A stretch of DNA of 64,000 nucleotides from Mucilaginibacter aurantiaciroseus (GTDB lineage: Bacteria > Bacteroidota > Bacteroidia > Sphingobacteriales > Sphingobacteriaceae), in assembly GCF_024055595.1 (NCBI RefSeq), contig NZ_JAMXOF010000001.1:930001-994000 (forward strand), in the 5' to 3' direction. Under the pieces are notes generated by a model that saw nothing but the letters and a program-made list of their open reading frames with translations, made no database searches and had not been told where the DNA came from. This document shows, piece after piece, positions 1 to 7,540 of this stretch; within the stretch, counting starts at the first letter, position 1, and each line of letters begins with the position of its first letter. Position numbers and translations under genes: made by a program.

Positions 1-278
1 CCCATTTCCTGCGCTACTAACGTGCCCTGCGGGATGCCCGCAGTAGCAACGCCTGCAATACAACCAACCGAACCAAATTGCTCCTGGATGGCTGATGTTA
101 GTTGCTGGCGGATGTAAGTACGGATGGTAGGATGTGATAGTGTTACCCGGTTATCGCAATATATGGGTGATTTCCAGCCCGAAGCCCATGTAAAAGGATT
201 ATTAGGTTGTAATTTTATTGCTTTAATTTGCAGCAGGAATTCCGCGACCTGCTGTTCGGTCTCACTATTGGTATACAT
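1..278 (-). CDS. pyrE: Orotate phosphoribosyltransferase, N-terminal part (runs off the window)
   Basis: PyrE joins orotate to PRPP to give OMP, the fifth step of pyrimidine synthesis, in the cytoplasm. Only the first 92 codons are present, read leftward from ATG at 278. They begin MYTNSETEQQVAEFLLQIKA and contain the family motifs YCDNR (near residue 41) and AGVATAGIPQGT (near residues 73-84), which belong to the orotate site and following loop. The gene is cut by the window edge, so the PRPP-binding motif is not visible. Its start codon overlaps by two bases the start codon of the divergent Nudix gene. Identification rests on these motifs and is fairly secure. Confidence 0.85.
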   Translation of the reverse strand, partial: MYTNSETEQQVAEFLLQIKAIKLQPNNPFTWASGWKSPIYCDNRVTLSHPTIRTYIRQQLTSAIQEQFGSVGCIAGVATAGIPQGTLVAQEM

Positions 279-915
279 GGCTCAAAAATACAGAATTTAT
301 ATTAACGAAAAAGTGATTTTGCTAACCGTGAAAACACCCAAAGTTTCATCTCATTATCAAAAGATTGATGCTGAGCACTTTGATCTGAAAATTGTTTACC
401 ACTGGGTAGATAAACAGCCCTGCAAATTATTTTATGTGCTTTGCGATGATGCCACGGCTTTCCTGAAAAAGGTGATCAAAGCAAATTATTTGATAGAAGC
501 AGCGGGCGGATTGGTGACCAACCAACACGGCGAACACCTTTTTATTTACCGTAACGATAAATGGGACCTGCCAAAGGGTAAGATAGAGAAGAAAGAAAAA
601 ACCAAAATTGCCGCCGTACGCGAAGTGGAAGAGGAGTGTGGCATTAAGGTTAATAAGCTGGAAGAAAAGATCTGCAAAACTTACCACACTTATATTTACA
701 AAGGCGAGGTAGTGCTAAAGAAAACCCATTGGTTTAAAATGACCTATAAAGGTAAGGCTAAACTGGTACCCCAGTTAGAAGAAGGCATTACCGATGTACG
801 CTGGTTTAAAAAGGAAGACGTACAGACTATCGTAAACAATACTTTCCCGTCAATAATTGATGTGCTGGAGAAAGAGGAGCTGATTACAAATACGGTAGGG
901 CTTCTTTCGGAATAA
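277..915 (+). CDS. Nudix hydrolase with N-terminal extension
   Basis: This is a predicted pyrophosphohydrolase of unknown substrate, 212 residues. The Nudix box lies near residues 101-123 and is canonical: G, five residues, E, seven residues, then REVEEECGI. About 75 residues precede the Nudix fold and resemble nothing I can name. ATG at 277 is chosen because upstream codons in this frame lie inside pyrE on the other strand, and because MAQKYRIYINE looks like a genuine N-terminus. The 3' end overlaps the 3' end of coaD by 32 bases (convergent). The placement beside pyrE and coaD suggests housekeeping of nucleotides or cofactors, which is inference. Confidence 0.85.
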   Translation: MAQKYRIYINEKVILLTVKTPKVSSHYQKIDAEHFDLKIVYHWVDKQPCKLFYVLCDDATAFLKKVIKANYLIEAAGGLVTNQHGEHLFIYRNDKWDLPKGKIEKKEKTKIAAVREVEEECGIKVNKLEEKICKTYHTYIYKGEVVLKKTHWFKMTYKGKAKLVPQLEEGITDVRWFKKEDVQTIVNNTFPSIIDVLEKEELITNTVGLLSE

Positions 916-1345
916 ACTGAGCAACATCACCATTGTAGCGAATGATCTCGCGTACAATGCTCGAGCTGATGCTGGAATACCCCGGTTTGCTTACAATAAA
1001 TATACTTTCAATTTCGGGCTCAAGCGCATGGTTCATCTGGGCTATAGCTTTCTCATATTCAAAATCGGATACGGTACGGATGCCCCGGATCATGTAATCG
1101 GCACCGATACTTTTACAAAACTCAACGGTTAGGCCTTCGTAAGCTACAATGTGGATGCGGTCGTCATGTGCGAACACTGCCCGCAGCATATCCTCGCGTT
1201 TGCCAACGCTAAGCAGGCCTTGCTTGGTACTGTTTACCCCGATGCCTATATAAACCTTATCAAACAAACTTACACTTCGTTTTACAATATCAACGTGGGC
1301 TTTGGTAACCGGGTCAAACGAGCCGGGGAAAAGTGCTATTTTCAT
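884..1345 (-). CDS. coaD: Phosphopantetheine adenylyltransferase
   Basis: CoaD transfers AMP from ATP to 4'-phosphopantetheine, giving dephospho-CoA, the penultimate step of CoA synthesis. The protein has 153 residues, the usual length for the family. It opens with the nucleotidyltransferase motif FPGSFDPVTKAH (residues 6-17), which holds the T/HxxH element, and carries the ISSSIVRE motif near residues 126-133. It is read leftward in line with nudK, rsmD and the DUF3822 gene, and may be transcribed with them, although 142 bases separate it from nudK. Confidence 0.96.
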   Translation of the reverse strand: MKIALFPGSFDPVTKAHVDIVKRSVSLFDKVYIGIGVNSTKQGLLSVGKREDMLRAVFAHDDRIHIVAYEGLTVEFCKSIGADYMIRGIRTVSDFEYEKAIAQMNHALEPEIESIFIVSKPGYSSISSSIVREIIRYNGDVAQFIPKEALPYL

Positions 1346-1487
1346 ATAGGTGATACTGCTGTTGCTTATTCAAAAGTAATTAATAATTGTGATAACAAAC
1401 TCCGCACATTTGCGATCATTAACCGCGCAATGACCCGCGGATTTATGATATTCTCGTTTCGTCCGCACTGGTGTTGTTACCAACAAA

Positions 1488-2075
1488 TTACACCAACCCA
1501 TTTATCTGCGCGTATTGCAGCAGCATAATGGTCTTCGCATCTTTTATCCCGCCGGTTTTTACCATCTCCAGTGCTTTGGCGAAGGGTATTTCCATCACTT
1601 CAATATTCTCGGTTTCTTCTGCAAGGCCGCCGCCATCGCTCACCTTCATATCATTGGTGTATTCGGCGGTAAAAAAGTATAATATTTCGGTAACAGAGCC
1701 GGGCGACATGTACGCCTCAAATGCTTTTTGTACCGATGTTATCTTGTAGCCGGTTTCTTCCTCGGTTTCGCGCCTTATACAGTCTTCCGGGTTATCAAGG
1801 TCAAGCAAACCTGCGCAGGCCTCTATCATGTAGCCATCTGCATTGCCGTTCAAATAAGTTGGCATCCTAAACTGGCTGGTAAGTATTACTGTTTTATTGG
1901 CCTTGTTATAAAGCAAAATGGTAGCGCCGTTGCCGCGGTCGTAAACCTCGCGCGCGAAACTTCCCCACGTGCCGTCGTTCCCTAAATAATCAAAAGTGGC
2001 TTTTTTTAAAATGTACCAGTTATTAGATAAGATGGATACCTCAAGGTTTCTTATTCTATTATTCATGACGGGCAT
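1488..2075 (-). CDS. nudK: NudK-type Nudix hydrolase (GDP-mannose pyrophosphatase-like)
   Basis: The 195-residue protein resembles the NudK/ADP-ribose pyrophosphatase group, which splits nucleotide sugars such as GDP-mannose into a sugar phosphate and GMP. The Nudix segment starts at AGLLDLDNPEDCIRR and continues ETEEETGY. Its spacing is one residue shorter than the classic Nudix box, as is typical of NudK. The following AYMSPGSVTE and YFFTAEY blocks also match that group. ATG at 2075 is used; a second ATG at 2066 (MNNRIRN) is equally possible. It starts seven bases after the rsmD stop, so the two are probably one transcript. Substrate assignment is from family resemblance only. Confidence 0.85.
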   Translation of the reverse strand: MPVMNNRIRNLEVSILSNNWYILKKATFDYLGNDGTWGSFAREVYDRGNGATILLYNKANKTVILTSQFRMPTYLNGNADGYMIEACAGLLDLDNPEDCIRRETEEETGYKITSVQKAFEAYMSPGSVTEILYFFTAEYTNDMKVSDGGGLAEETENIEVMEIPFAKALEMVKTGGIKDAKTIMLLQYAQINGLV

Positions 2076-2082
2076 ATTAGGT

Positions 2083-2616
2083 TTAGGCTTTAAAGAACGA
2101 GAACGACGAGTGCCCGTATTTGCGCTGCTCTGTAAAAGCCGGGTGGTTGCTTAGGTTTTGCATGCTTTGATGCTCAACTATCAGCATACCGCCCACTACA
2201 AGCAGGTTTTTCTCAAACACTATTTTGGGGATCTCGGGAATCTGGTTCAGGTCGTAAGGTGGGTCGGCGAAGATGAGGTCGTACTGCTCGGTTTCCATAG
2301 CCAGGTATTTAAAAACATCGGCTTTAAAAACCTCAATGTTATCCAATCCGTGCTGGCGCGATGCATCTTTAAGGTAATGTACGCATTGTATGGCGCGGTC
2401 AACCCCGGTAACTTTTTCCGCTCCGCGGGATGCAAATTCCATGGCAATGTTGCCGGTACCGCTAAACAGGTCCAGCACTTTAATGTCCTCAAATTCTATC
2501 TGGTTTTGCAGGATGTTGAAAAGCGCTTCCTTTGCAAGATCGGTAGTGGGGCGTACGGGTAGGTTTTTTGGCGGGTTAAGCCTCAAACCCTTTAATTTTC
2601 CACCGATGATGCGCAT
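2083..2616 (-). CDS. rsmD: 16S rRNA (guanine-966-N2) methyltransferase
   Basis: RsmD methylates G966 of 16S rRNA using S-adenosylmethionine. The 177-residue protein starts MRIIGGKLKG and has the conserved VRPTTDLAKEALFN (residues 21-34), the SAM-binding LDLFSGTGN motif (residues 48-56), and the catalytic DPPY near residue 117. It overlaps the upstream DUF3822 gene by 25 bases and is closely followed by nudK, so translation of the three is probably coupled. Confidence 0.95.
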   Translation of the reverse strand: MRIIGGKLKGLRLNPPKNLPVRPTTDLAKEALFNILQNQIEFEDIKVLDLFSGTGNIAMEFASRGAEKVTGVDRAIQCVHYLKDASRQHGLDNIEVFKADVFKYLAMETEQYDLIFADPPYDLNQIPEIPKIVFEKNLLVVGGMLIVEHQSMQNLSNHPAFTEQRKYGHSSFSFFKA

Positions 2617-3404
2617 AGCGATAGAGCGGCAAGGCCTAAAATTTTATGAGATTCGGTGCGGTGTGGCAGGTCTAAAACCGAAATATTATTCAGTTTTACT
2701 TCGCCAAAAAAGCCTTTCAGGTATAAAAAGTAACGGTCGGTATCGTTAATGTCGCCGCTGATGATCAAATTAATCTTATCGGGCTGGATGCCTAATTCGG
2801 TGGTTACCAACGCGCTGAAATAAGCCAGATCTTCGTGGCTTTTAAATTTAAAGGTATTGTAAAAACGAAGGCTGCTATTGGTGAAATTTACAAACGATAC
2901 GGTATCATTACCAATGTTCAGATACAGATCGGTACTTAGCGGGTAGTTTTGGGATATAGCTTTAATAAACCCTGCATCATTGTGGATAACGTTTTGGTTA
3001 TCCAGGTCTTTTATAGCGTAGGTTAAAACTTCGTCAACTTTGTAAATAATGATGTTTGTGCTGTCTATCTTTTCGCATTTTACCTTTTCGGTATCGGTAA
3101 CGTCAAGCAGGCGGGCAATATCGGCAAGGCGGCCTTTCTCAAAAAGGACTTCGGGCAACAGGGTGAAACCCGTGGCTTGCAAGCCGGTAACTACCAGGTT
3201 ATATTTGGCGGTTAAAATATCGCGCAGCTGCTGCGGGTCGCGCAGTTCATTAAGCGAATAATTTTCGCCCCATGACAGTAGTTGCTTACCGTTAATAACG
3301 GCATAACAAAAGCTGTTTACATCAACCTGTAACAACAGGGTGTAGCTGTGGGCCTGTGTAAGGCTTAGGTCGTCGCTGGTATAGTGGTGTCTGTGTTCGC
3401 TCAT
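2592..3404 (-). CDS. DUF3822 family protein
   Basis: This 270-residue protein matches the DUF3822 family, which in Bacteroidota commonly sits directly upstream of rsmD, as it does here with a 25-base overlap. Its function is not established. The alternating beta-strand and helix pattern, with segments such as LYLNIGNDTVSFVNF and INLIISGDI, looks like an actin/hexokinase-type ATPase fold. That fold reading is inference. ATG at 3404 (MSEHRHHYTSDD) is preferred over the TTG four codons upstream. No signal peptide or membrane segment is seen. Confidence 0.75.
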   Translation of the reverse strand: MSEHRHHYTSDDLSLTQAHSYTLLLQVDVNSFCYAVINGKQLLSWGENYSLNELRDPQQLRDILTAKYNLVVTGLQATGFTLLPEVLFEKGRLADIARLLDVTDTEKVKCEKIDSTNIIIYKVDEVLTYAIKDLDNQNVIHNDAGFIKAISQNYPLSTDLYLNIGNDTVSFVNFTNSSLRFYNTFKFKSHEDLAYFSALVTTELGIQPDKINLIISGDINDTDRYFLYLKGFFGEVKLNNISVLDLPHRTESHKILGLAALSLCASSVEN

Positions 3405-3420
3405 GCGGGTTAACAAAAGT

Positions 3421-3523
3421 AATATTTTTTCCCGATTATGTAATTAACATCCTTACCGCGCCCATGTTTACGAATAGGGTGAATATTATATCGCTCCTTT
3501 AAAAGAAGCCCCCTCTAAATCTC
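3421..3523. repeat. Direct repeat copy A (left of the UmuDC cassette)
   Basis: This ~103-bp segment is repeated in the same orientation at 5889-5990 with only a handful of substitutions and one single-base indel. Both copies share the 36-base stretch that covers positions 3461-3496, including CCCATGTTTACG and GAATATTATATCG, and both end in the word GAAGCCCCCTCTAAATCTC. No ORF crosses either copy. Confidence 0.9.
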
Positions 3524-3700
3524 CCCCGGTAGGGAAGACTTTTTTTTCCTAAGTAAAAATACCAGTTAACTAATTCAAACTATCTGCTCACTCATTTTAA
3601 AAAAATCATATACGGCTAATCGTTGTAAGAATAACAAAACTATTTTTTCATCGTGTAGGTGTGTCTTCAAAATATAATCTTTTAACATTACTTGGTTTTG

Positions 3701-3717
3701 TACTAATAATATTAGCA
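3701..3717. promoter_or_regulatory. Near-palindrome upstream of umuD, candidate operator
   Basis: TACTAATA-A-TATTAGCA is an inverted repeat of two 8-base arms with one mismatch and a single central base. It ends 11 bases before the GTG of the UmuD-like gene, where a repressor could block transcription. A LexA-type operator is a reasonable guess for an SOS polymerase operon, but no LexA gene is in the window. The 14-mer starting one base earlier (GTACTAATAATATT) also occurs near 15199, so part of the signal may be just AT-rich background. Confidence 0.35.
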
Positions 3718-3728
3718 TTTTTGTAATT

Positions 3729-4190
3729 GTGAAAAGTTCAACGAATCTTCAGATTTATAAATTTAAAAAGTCGGAAACGGAACTGCCGTTATTTCTTTCT
3801 TCTATTCAGGCAGGATTTCCCAGCCCTGCTGATGATTACTTAGAAGAATGTTTAAGCCTTGATGACGTTTGCATAGCTAATGCCGCAAGTACGTTCTTAG
3901 GTAGGATAACCGGGCATTCCTTAAAGGATGTTTGTATTTATGAAGGTGACATTGCTGTCATTGATAAGAGCCTTAAACCGGAACACCGGGATTTAGTTGT
4001 ATGTGCTATTGATGGTGAGTTTAACGCCAAAATCCTACACATAGATGACTTGCAGGGTATACGGCTATTATCCGCTAACCCTGATTATAAACCTATCATA
4101 ATTCAAGAATTAACTGATTTCAGGATTTGGGGTGTAATCACATTCGTGATGCAGGATATAAAGAACAGAAGCCGTGATTGGAATTATTGA
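3729..4190 (+). CDS. umuD: UmuD-like S24 self-cleaving protein of DNA polymerase V
   Basis: UmuD cleaves itself under SOS conditions and then joins UmuC to form the translesion polymerase Pol V. The 153-residue protein has the cleavage pair A28-G29 in QAGFPSPADDY, the nucleophile Ser64 in GHSLKD and the general-base Lys101 in FNAKIL. These are each exactly four residues further on than Cys24-Gly25, Ser60 and Lys97 of E. coli UmuD. The start is GTG. It overlaps the UmuC gene by 17 bases, implying coupled translation. The operon lies between two direct repeats, suggesting gain as a unit. Confidence 0.9.
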   Translation: MKSSTNLQIYKFKKSETELPLFLSSIQAGFPSPADDYLEECLSLDDVCIANAASTFLGRITGHSLKDVCIYEGDIAVIDKSLKPEHRDLVVCAIDGEFNAKILHIDDLQGIRLLSANPDYKPIIIQELTDFRIWGVITFVMQDIKNRSRDWNY

Positions 4191-5433
4191 TTGCAACAAT
4201 TTCTACGCTTCGTGTGAGCGCAATTTTGACTCTTCACTGAAAGGGTTACCAGTGGTTGTATTCTCCAACAACGACGGTGCAATAATAGCCCGGTCAGAAG
4301 AAGCTAAAGTATTAGGTATAGATATGGCTGTACCCATCTTTGAAATTAAGAGGTTGATGAAGCAGCATAACATACGTGGCTTTAGCAGTAACTACACCCT
4401 TTACGGCGATATGTCGAAGCGCATTAAATCAATTATACGGGGCTTCTTTAAAGACGTTGAAGACTACAGCATAGATGAATCATTTGTAAGCTGTAAGGGC
4501 TTTATTTACCGCAACCTGTTCAACTATGTTAAGGATGCCAGAGATAAGATATCTCACTGGTCAGGTGTTCCAGTATCAATTGGCATAGCGGAAACTAAGA
4601 CACTTGCTAAACTTGCTAACCGTATAGCAAAAAAGAAGTACCGTGAAATTGGGGTGTACATCATCGATACAGAAGAAAAGCGTGTTGCTGCCTTGAAGGC
4701 TACCAACGTAAATGACGTTTGGGGTGTAGGGGGGCGTATCACCGCAAAGCTGAATAAGAAAGGGATTGTTACTGCTTATGATTTATCGTTAATTGACCCG
4801 GCCTGGGCGAAAGCTAATTTCAGCGTTGTTTTGCAGCGTACCGTTTATGAGTTGCAGGGGTTAAGTTGCATTCCCTTGGAATTAATACAACCGGATAAGC
4901 AGAACATAGCATCACAAAAAAGCTTTGGTATCTACCAAACAGAATTTGAACCTATTGCGGAGGCTTTAGCAAACTACACTGCACGGGTTGCCGAAAAGCT
5001 ACGTAAACAGAACTTTGTTGCCGGGGGCATACGTGTTTGGTTAGGAACAAATAATTTCTCTAAGACGGATGCTCAGTACTTTCCTGAAATTACTACCGTG
5101 TGTGACGTACCTACTGATTATACACCGTACCTTATTAAACGGGCTGTAGAAGGTCTTAAGGTTATTTACCGTAAAGGTTACCTTTATAAACGTGTTGGGG
5201 TTATGCTGACAGACCTTCGTGATAATTCAGACGGTACTCAAAACCTCTTTCATGCGAACGCCCGAAATAAAGAGATCGAGATAATCAAAAAGGTTGATAA
5301 GATAAACCGTCTTAACGGCAGGGATACGGTTAGGTCAGCGCAGCAGGGTTTTTTAAGAGAATGGAAAATGAAGCAGGAACATCTAAGCCCTAAGTATACC
5401 ACCCGGTTACAAGATATTATAACTATAAAATGA
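4174..5433 (+). CDS. umuC: UmuC-like Y-family DNA polymerase (Pol V catalytic subunit)
   Basis: UmuC copies past DNA lesions at the replication fork. This 419-residue protein is the full family length (E. coli UmuC has 422). It has the first catalytic Asp in IIDCNNFYASCE (Asp6), the steric-gate region FYASCE, the NNDGAIIARSEEAKVLGI block, and the acidic pair in YSIDESF near residues 97-103. The C-terminus ends in the typical WKMKQEHLSPKYTTR segment. GTG at 4174 is chosen because it places the catalytic Asp at the usual position. It overlaps umuD upstream and shares ATGA with the small gene downstream. Confidence 0.95.
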   Translation: MIGIIDCNNFYASCERNFDSSLKGLPVVVFSNNDGAIIARSEEAKVLGIDMAVPIFEIKRLMKQHNIRGFSSNYTLYGDMSKRIKSIIRGFFKDVEDYSIDESFVSCKGFIYRNLFNYVKDARDKISHWSGVPVSIGIAETKTLAKLANRIAKKKYREIGVYIIDTEEKRVAALKATNVNDVWGVGGRITAKLNKKGIVTAYDLSLIDPAWAKANFSVVLQRTVYELQGLSCIPLELIQPDKQNIASQKSFGIYQTEFEPIAEALANYTARVAEKLRKQNFVAGGIRVWLGTNNFSKTDAQYFPEITTVCDVPTDYTPYLIKRAVEGLKVIYRKGYLYKRVGVMLTDLRDNSDGTQNLFHANARNKEIEIIKKVDKINRLNGRDTVRSAQQGFLREWKMKQEHLSPKYTTRLQDIITIK

Positions 5434-5681
5434 AAGACTATTTAAACCGGGTACTTATCTACCTCAAACAAGAACTGCCAGAACGCTATAAGAACCTGAT
5501 AAGGTTAACGGATGGTAAGTTTGTGATTACCTTATTAGCTGATGCTGTTTTTGAATCTGACTATAGGCTACTACATGAAGCGATTTTAACAAGCATTAAC
5601 AGGGTAAGAAAACGTGAGTTTGATTTAGATTTTACGGTAACTACAAACTATCAGGCAAGAGATTTTAGAATAATAAAGTAA
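5430..5681 (+). CDS. Small unknown third gene of the UmuDC operon
   Basis: The 83-residue product is not one I recognise. It is basic and soluble, without a signal peptide or membrane segment, and predicted to be mostly helical at the N-terminus (MKDYLNRVLIYLKQELPERY) with a strand-rich end (FDLDFTVTTNY). Its ATG overlaps the umuC stop (ATGA), which makes translation coupled to the polymerase very likely. That arrangement, and its place inside the repeat-flanked cassette, suggest a Pol V accessory or regulator. It could also be an unrelated passenger. No database family is claimed. Confidence 0.75.
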   Translation: MKDYLNRVLIYLKQELPERYKNLIRLTDGKFVITLLADAVFESDYRLLHEAILTSINRVRKREFDLDFTVTTNYQARDFRIIK

Positions 5682-5775
5682 AAATAAATCATAATTTTTT
5701 CTGTTAATCCGTTCACTAAAAAGAATTTGCTTTTGTTCAAAAACGCCGTTTTTGATGTTTTTTGTGCAGATTTCA

Positions 5776-5815
5776 GTCCCTTTTTGCGGGGATTTTTGCG
5801 GGGACAAAAAGGGAC
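5776..5815. repeat. Perfect 11-bp inverted repeat with tandem GCGGGGA core
   Basis: The arms GTCCCTTTTTG and CAAAAAGGGAC are perfectly complementary and 18 bases apart. The loop holds two copies of GCGGGGA separated by TTTTT. It lies 95 bases beyond the last gene of the UmuDC cassette. It could be a transcription stop or the end of a lost element. Confidence 0.6.
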
Positions 5816-5838
5816 AAAACACCAATTTCCAGAAAATA

Positions 5839-5872
5839 AAAAGTGCGTTTAAATTAAAATAAGGCGCTTTTT
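5839..5872 (+). terminator. Possible terminator of the UmuDC operon
   Basis: AAAAGTGC pairs with GCGCTTTT (one G-T pair) across a 17-base AT-rich loop, followed by only a short run of T. The long loop makes it a weak candidate. Confidence 0.3.
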
Positions 5873-5888
5873 AATTTGGAATCAAGAT

Positions 5889-5990
5889 AATATTTTTTCC
5901 GGATCATGTAATTAACAACCTTACCACGCCCATGTTTACGAATAGGGTGAATATTATATCGCCCCTTTAAAGAAGCCCCCTCTAAATCTC
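5889..5990. repeat. Direct repeat copy B (right of the UmuDC cassette)
   Basis: This is the partner of the repeat at 3421-3523, in the same orientation. It differs at scattered bases (for example CGCCCC for CGCTCC) and lacks one A before GAAGCCCCC. The two copies bracket umuD, umuC and the 83-residue gene, so recombination between them could remove the cassette. Confidence 0.9.
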
Positions 5991-6093
5991 TAGTGATAAG
6001 AAACTGAAAGATGTTGCTAAAAATTATTACGAAATGGCCTGTAAAATGGATAGTAGTTTAAAAAACGAACATATGGAAGTTCTTCTTAAATAG
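5986..6093 (+). pseudogene. C-terminal remnant of a lost gene
   Basis: From 5986 a frame stays open for 35 codons to TAG at 6091. From 5992 it reads SDKKLKDVAKNYYEMACKMD and continues SSLKNEHMEVLLK. This looks like the helical end of a real protein, but no start or upstream part exists because the frame runs into repeat copy B, where it meets a stop at 5983. It is probably the tail of a gene truncated when the repeat or cassette arrived. The parent family is not recognised. Confidence 0.4.
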
Positions 6094-6109
6094 TTGGCTA
6101 TTTTTGTGT

Positions 6110-7540
6110 GTGCCAATAATTGATCATATCCGCCAGGGTTTCCCGCATGAGCCTACACCGCAACAACTGGAACTTTTTTCCAAACTGGATAAATTTCTGG
6201 GCAGCGACGAGCAGAACGACTGCTTTATCCTGAAGGGTTACGCCGGTACAGGTAAAACAACGGTACTTGGCGCGCTGGTAAAAGCCCTGCCCAACTATAA
6301 TTTAAAGGCAGTACTGCTGGCGCCAACAGGCCGTGCAGCCAAAGTGATCACCAATTACAGCGGCCGCAAGGCGTTTACTATACACAAGCGTATTTATCGT
6401 AAAAAGTCGGCATTGAATGTGGACGAATCTTTTATGATAGCCGATAATATGAGCACCAATACGCTTTTTATTATTGACGAGGCCTCCATGATATCTGACG
6501 AGCTAACCGGCAACAACCGCGAAACCCTGCTGCATGACCTGGTTACCTACGTTTACAACGAAAAGAATTGTAAGCTGATGCTGGTAGGCGATACCGCCCA
6601 GTTACCGCCCGTTGGTGCAGACGATAGCCCCGCGCTGGATGCTAACCTGATGAAGGCCGATTACGGCCTCACCATTCATACTTACGAACTTACGGATGTG
6701 CTAAGGCAGCAAAAGGATTCGGGCATATTATATAATGTAACCAAGGTGAGGGACATTATAAGGCAGGGTAAAGAAGTAATGCCGCAGATTGTAACCAAAG
6801 GCTATAAAGATGTTTACCGCATGAGCAGCGAGTTGCTGGAGGACGGCCTTAACTATGCCTACAGCAAATACGGGTACGATAGTACGCTTATTATTTGCCG
6901 CAGTAATAAGAACGCCAACCTGTACAACCGGCAAATTCGTGGGCGTATATTAATGCGCGAAGAGGAACTTACCGGCGGCGACCAGCTGATGGTGGTTAAG
7001 AACAATTACTTTTGGCTGGAAGGCCAGGAGGAGGGCAGTACGGGTTTTATTGCCAATGGTGATATTGCCCGGGTGAAAAAGGTGCGCCGAATAGAGGAAA
7101 TGTATGGCTTTAGATTTGCCGATGTGCAATTGGAGTTTATTGATTACGCCGAAGACCCTGTGCTGGATTGTAAGATATTGCTGGATACCCTGTATTCTGA
7201 AGCGCCCGCCCTACAATCTATCGACCAAAAGCGCTTTTACCTGGAGGCGATGAAGGATTACGACCATATCCCAAACAAACGAGCCAAACATAACGAGCTT
7301 AAGTTAAACCCATATTACAATGCCCTGCAGGTTAAGTTTGCCTACGCCATTACCTGCCACAAAGCCCAGGGCGGCCAATGGGAAGCCGTATTTGTTGACC
7401 AGGGCTACCTTACGGATGAAATGGTGAATACCGATTTTCTCCGTTGGTTTTATACCGCCTGCACCCGTGCTACTAATGAGCTTTATTTGGTGAATTTTAA
7501 CAAGAAATTTTTTGTTGGAGGGAGCGAGGAGGAAAATTAG
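6110..7540 (+). CDS. RecD-like SF1B DNA helicase / AAA ATPase
   Basis: This 476-residue protein resembles the RecD2/Pif1-type helicases that unwind DNA 5' to 3' with ATP. Walker A is GYAGTGKTT (residues 43-51), followed by the Q-like LLAPTGRAAKV motif. Walker B is FIIDEASM near residue 120, motif III is LVGDTAQLPPVG, and the C-terminal motif TCHKAQGGQW sits near residue 423. The C-terminal half also has the split UvrD_C_2 domain seen in the family. GTG at 6110 is preferred; TTG at 6104 is two codons upstream. A RecBC partner is not in the window, so it is probably a stand-alone helicase in repair or replication. Confidence 0.88.
   Translation: MPIIDHIRQGFPHEPTPQQLELFSKLDKFLGSDEQNDCFILKGYAGTGKTTVLGALVKALPNYNLKAVLLAPTGRAAKVITNYSGRKAFTIHKRIYRKKSALNVDESFMIADNMSTNTLFIIDEASMISDELTGNNRETLLHDLVTYVYNEKNCKLMLVGDTAQLPPVGADDSPALDANLMKADYGLTIHTYELTDVLRQQKDSGILYNVTKVRDIIRQGKEVMPQIVTKGYKDVYRMSSELLEDGLNYAYSKYGYDSTLIICRSNKNANLYNRQIRGRILMREEELTGGDQLMVVKNNYFWLEGQEEGSTGFIANGDIARVKKVRRIEEMYGFRFADVQLEFIDYAEDPVLDCKILLDTLYSEAPALQSIDQKRFYLEAMKDYDHIPNKRAKHNELKLNPYYNALQVKFAYAITCHKAQGGQWEAVFVDQGYLTDEMVNTDFLRWFYTACTRATNELYLVNFNKKFFVGGSEEEN

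Larger units (their letters stand above)
3405..3728. other. Intergenic region holding repeat copy A and the umuD promoter region
   Basis: No gene is seen in these 324 bases. They hold the left ~100-bp repeat (3421-3523), a poly-T stretch after it, an AT-rich stretch, and a near-palindrome just before the umuD start. The poly-T run follows a C-rich word typical of dispersed Bacteroidota repeats. Confidence 0.6.
5682..6109. other. Intergenic region with hairpins, repeat copy B and a gene remnant
   Basis: No complete gene is seen. In order it contains an AT-rich stretch, an inverted repeat with a GGGGA-rich core (5776-5815), a weak terminator-like hairpin (5839-5872), repeat copy B (5889-5990) and a 35-codon C-terminal gene remnant (5986-6093). 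Confidence 0.6.

Noticed and set aside
1151..1528. Forward frame over the coaD start and the gap after it
   Set aside because: It is antisense to coaD for most of its length and has no recognisable domain.
3421..5990. Integrative element or prophage carrying umuDC
   Set aside because: No integrase, transposase, att site or tRNA target is visible; only the repeats and the operon are seen.
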